Shown: in pieces, positions 63,161 through 64,000 of the stretch | Layout of the letters: each line of letters starts with the position of its first letter | How positions within the stretch are numbered: position 1 is the stretch's first letter | Source of the DNA: Mycolicibacterium celeriflavum | Lineage (GTDB): Bacteria > Actinomycetota > Actinomycetes > Mycobacteriales > Mycobacteriaceae | Length of the DNA stretch: 64,000 bases | Reading direction: 5' to 3' | NCBI RefSeq assembly: GCF_010731795.1 | Contig: NZ_AP022591.1 | Coordinates: forward strand, 2,790,001 to 2,854,000 | The notes under the pieces: generated by a model | What the model was told of the DNA's origin: nothing | Databases searched by the model: none | What the model saw: the letters and a program-made list of their open reading frames with translations, nothing else | Program-made: the position numbers and the translations under genes

Positions 63161-63682
63161 CTAGCGGGGCATTCCGGCCGACCGAAGTCGCATGGCAGAC
63201 CGGGGCCTTGGGGTCGCCGAGCGCGTTCTTCTGCACCGACTAAATGCCCTTCTCAAAGGAACCATTGTCTGCCGCCTAGGACCGCAATTAATTGTTCCGC
63301 TCAACTTACTCTGATGTGATATTCGCATTTGAGCTCAGTTTTCTGTTCGTAGCGATGATTCTTGCCACGATCAGATAGTTGCATCCGCAACCGCAGCCCC
63401 TGCCCTCTTGCCTAATACGTTTTGCTGCGCCGCTAGGGCTCCTAAACTTCGCTAGGACATGAGTTTGCTGTGGATTGGCTGTGAGCTTCTTGTCGATAGC
63501 CGAGAAGAAGGAGGAACACCATATGAAGTAGAGGCAGGCTCAGCTCGACGCATCGCAGGAAATGGCTAACCTCAATCGCACTGGCCAGAATGAACCCGCA
63601 GGAGTAGCCGATACGGCTTCACCGGCGTCGAGCACTGGGAGGTGCGCCGTGTCCGAATAGGACCATCTGACAGGAAAACAAG
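63161..63682. other. 520-bp noncoding gap of lower GC content
   Basis: Noticeably more AT-rich than the flanks (for example AATTAATTG and TGTGATATTCGCATTTG). I see no protein with family resemblance on either strand, no tRNA and no clear terminator after xthA. It holds one strong ribosome binding site, GAAGGAGGAAC, placed before ATG AAG TAG at 63523-63531, and the frame continues open to a TAG at 63657-63659. It may be a degraded gene, a leader, or acquired DNA. Confidence 0.5.
63523..63659 (+). pseudogene. Possible tiny ORF (Met-Lys-stop) or degraded small gene
   Basis: AAGGAGGAAC lies eight bases before an ATG whose third codon is TAG. After that stop the same frame stays open for about 40 codons (RQAQLDASQEMANLNR and onward) to a second TAG. 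The binding site is among the strongest in the window. It could be a two-codon leader, a gene broken by a point mutation, or chance. No similarity recognised. Confidence 0.3.
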
Positions 63683-64000
63683 ATGAAGATTCTCATCGCA
63701 ATCGCAGTGGCCAGTGCTGCCGCTATCGCGCTGGCCCCCAATGCCAGCGCCGCTACTCCCCCGGTCGCAGAGGGCATGCACAAACTCTGTGTGGCTTCCG
63801 GTGAGTGTCTGACCGAGCAGGTCTCCTACAACTGCGGGCCGGACTGCTTTTCCATGGATGACATCGCTGATCCGAAGAGTGGCACTCACTACCGCTTCGA
63901 CCCGGCTACCAGCCAATGGCGAGCGCCCAGCAACGGGAATTGGACGCCAGACGGCGTCACCTTCCATACCCCTAGCGGGACGACGGCGACCCTTTCGCCA
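63683..64000 (+). CDS. Small secreted protein, 3' end outside window
   Basis: The first 106 codons are visible. Residues 1-23 are a Sec signal peptide (MKILIAIAVASAAAIALAP then NASA) with likely cleavage after ASA. The mature part has four cysteines (LCVASGEC, YNCGPDC) that could form two disulfides, then a Trp/Pro-rich stretch (FDPATSQWRAPSNGNWTPDG). AGGA lies eight bases before the ATG. I do not recognise the family; small cysteine-containing secreted proteins are common in mycobacteria. Confidence 0.7.
   Translation, partial: MKILIAIAVASAAAIALAPNASAATPPVAEGMHKLCVASGECLTEQVSYNCGPDCFSMDDIADPKSGTHYRFDPATSQWRAPSNGNWTPDGVTFHTPSGTTATLSP

Overview
The window is high-GC actinobacterial DNA and most likely comes from a rapid-growing mycobacterium (Mycolicibacterium type). 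The backbone carries, in reversed order, the same conserved gene string as the M. tuberculosis region Rv0464c to Rv0427c: lpdC, a run of small membrane genes, a DUF779 gene, an aldehyde dehydrogenase, a prolyl oligopeptidase, an echA2-like gene, groEL2, moeA, psd, pssA, an AAA ATPase, a LON-domain gene, a ybdK-type ligase, sodC, virR, a DUF3263 gene, def, a GNAT gene and xthA. Gene identities come from reading protein motifs and from remembered family knowledge; no database search was run.

Layout. 1-4660: lpdC/aldehyde dehydrogenase operon on the minus strand. 4772-7608: methyltransferase and prolyl oligopeptidase. 7601-9786: efeO-efeB iron/haem module behind an IdeR-like box and without efeU. 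9948-22071: an accessory redox/regulatory island with two NmrA-type NAD(P)-binding proteins, two very large ATPase-LuxR regulators, a nitroreductase, a metallo-beta-lactamase-fold hydrolase, a SigH-like ECF sigma factor, an SDR and a cupin. The first LuxR gene is cut by a complete 1092-bp IS481-family element with a 6-bp target duplication. 22159-30956: catabolic genes (crotonase, aldehyde dehydrogenase, amidohydrolase, carboxymuconolactone decarboxylase-like, SDR, DinB and VOC proteins, a PNPOx-VOC fusion). 31061-32909: groEL2 with terminator and two CIRCE operators. 33007-44881: cupin, helicase, PH-domain membrane proteins, moeA, then psd-pssA-AAA ATPase.

44883-57424 is a second insertion relative to the M. 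tuberculosis order. It holds a methyltransferase, a DUF1707 membrane protein, a two-component system, and a cation-homeostasis block of a CBS protein, an ArsB/NhaD-type permease and a complete Mrp Na+/H+ antiporter operon with subunits A and B fused. 57437-63160 returns to the conserved string. 63161-64000 is a lower-GC stretch with a 520-bp gap and the start of a small secreted protein.

The most noteworthy signals are the IS481 copy, whose transposase stop codon is supplied by its target site and whose leader can fold over its own ribosome binding site; the duplicated LuxR/NmrA island with a shared intergenic element; a DUF1707 promoter bracketed by a 12-bp inverted repeat; and the iron box on an efeU-less efeOB pair. 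No tRNA, rRNA or CRISPR array was seen.
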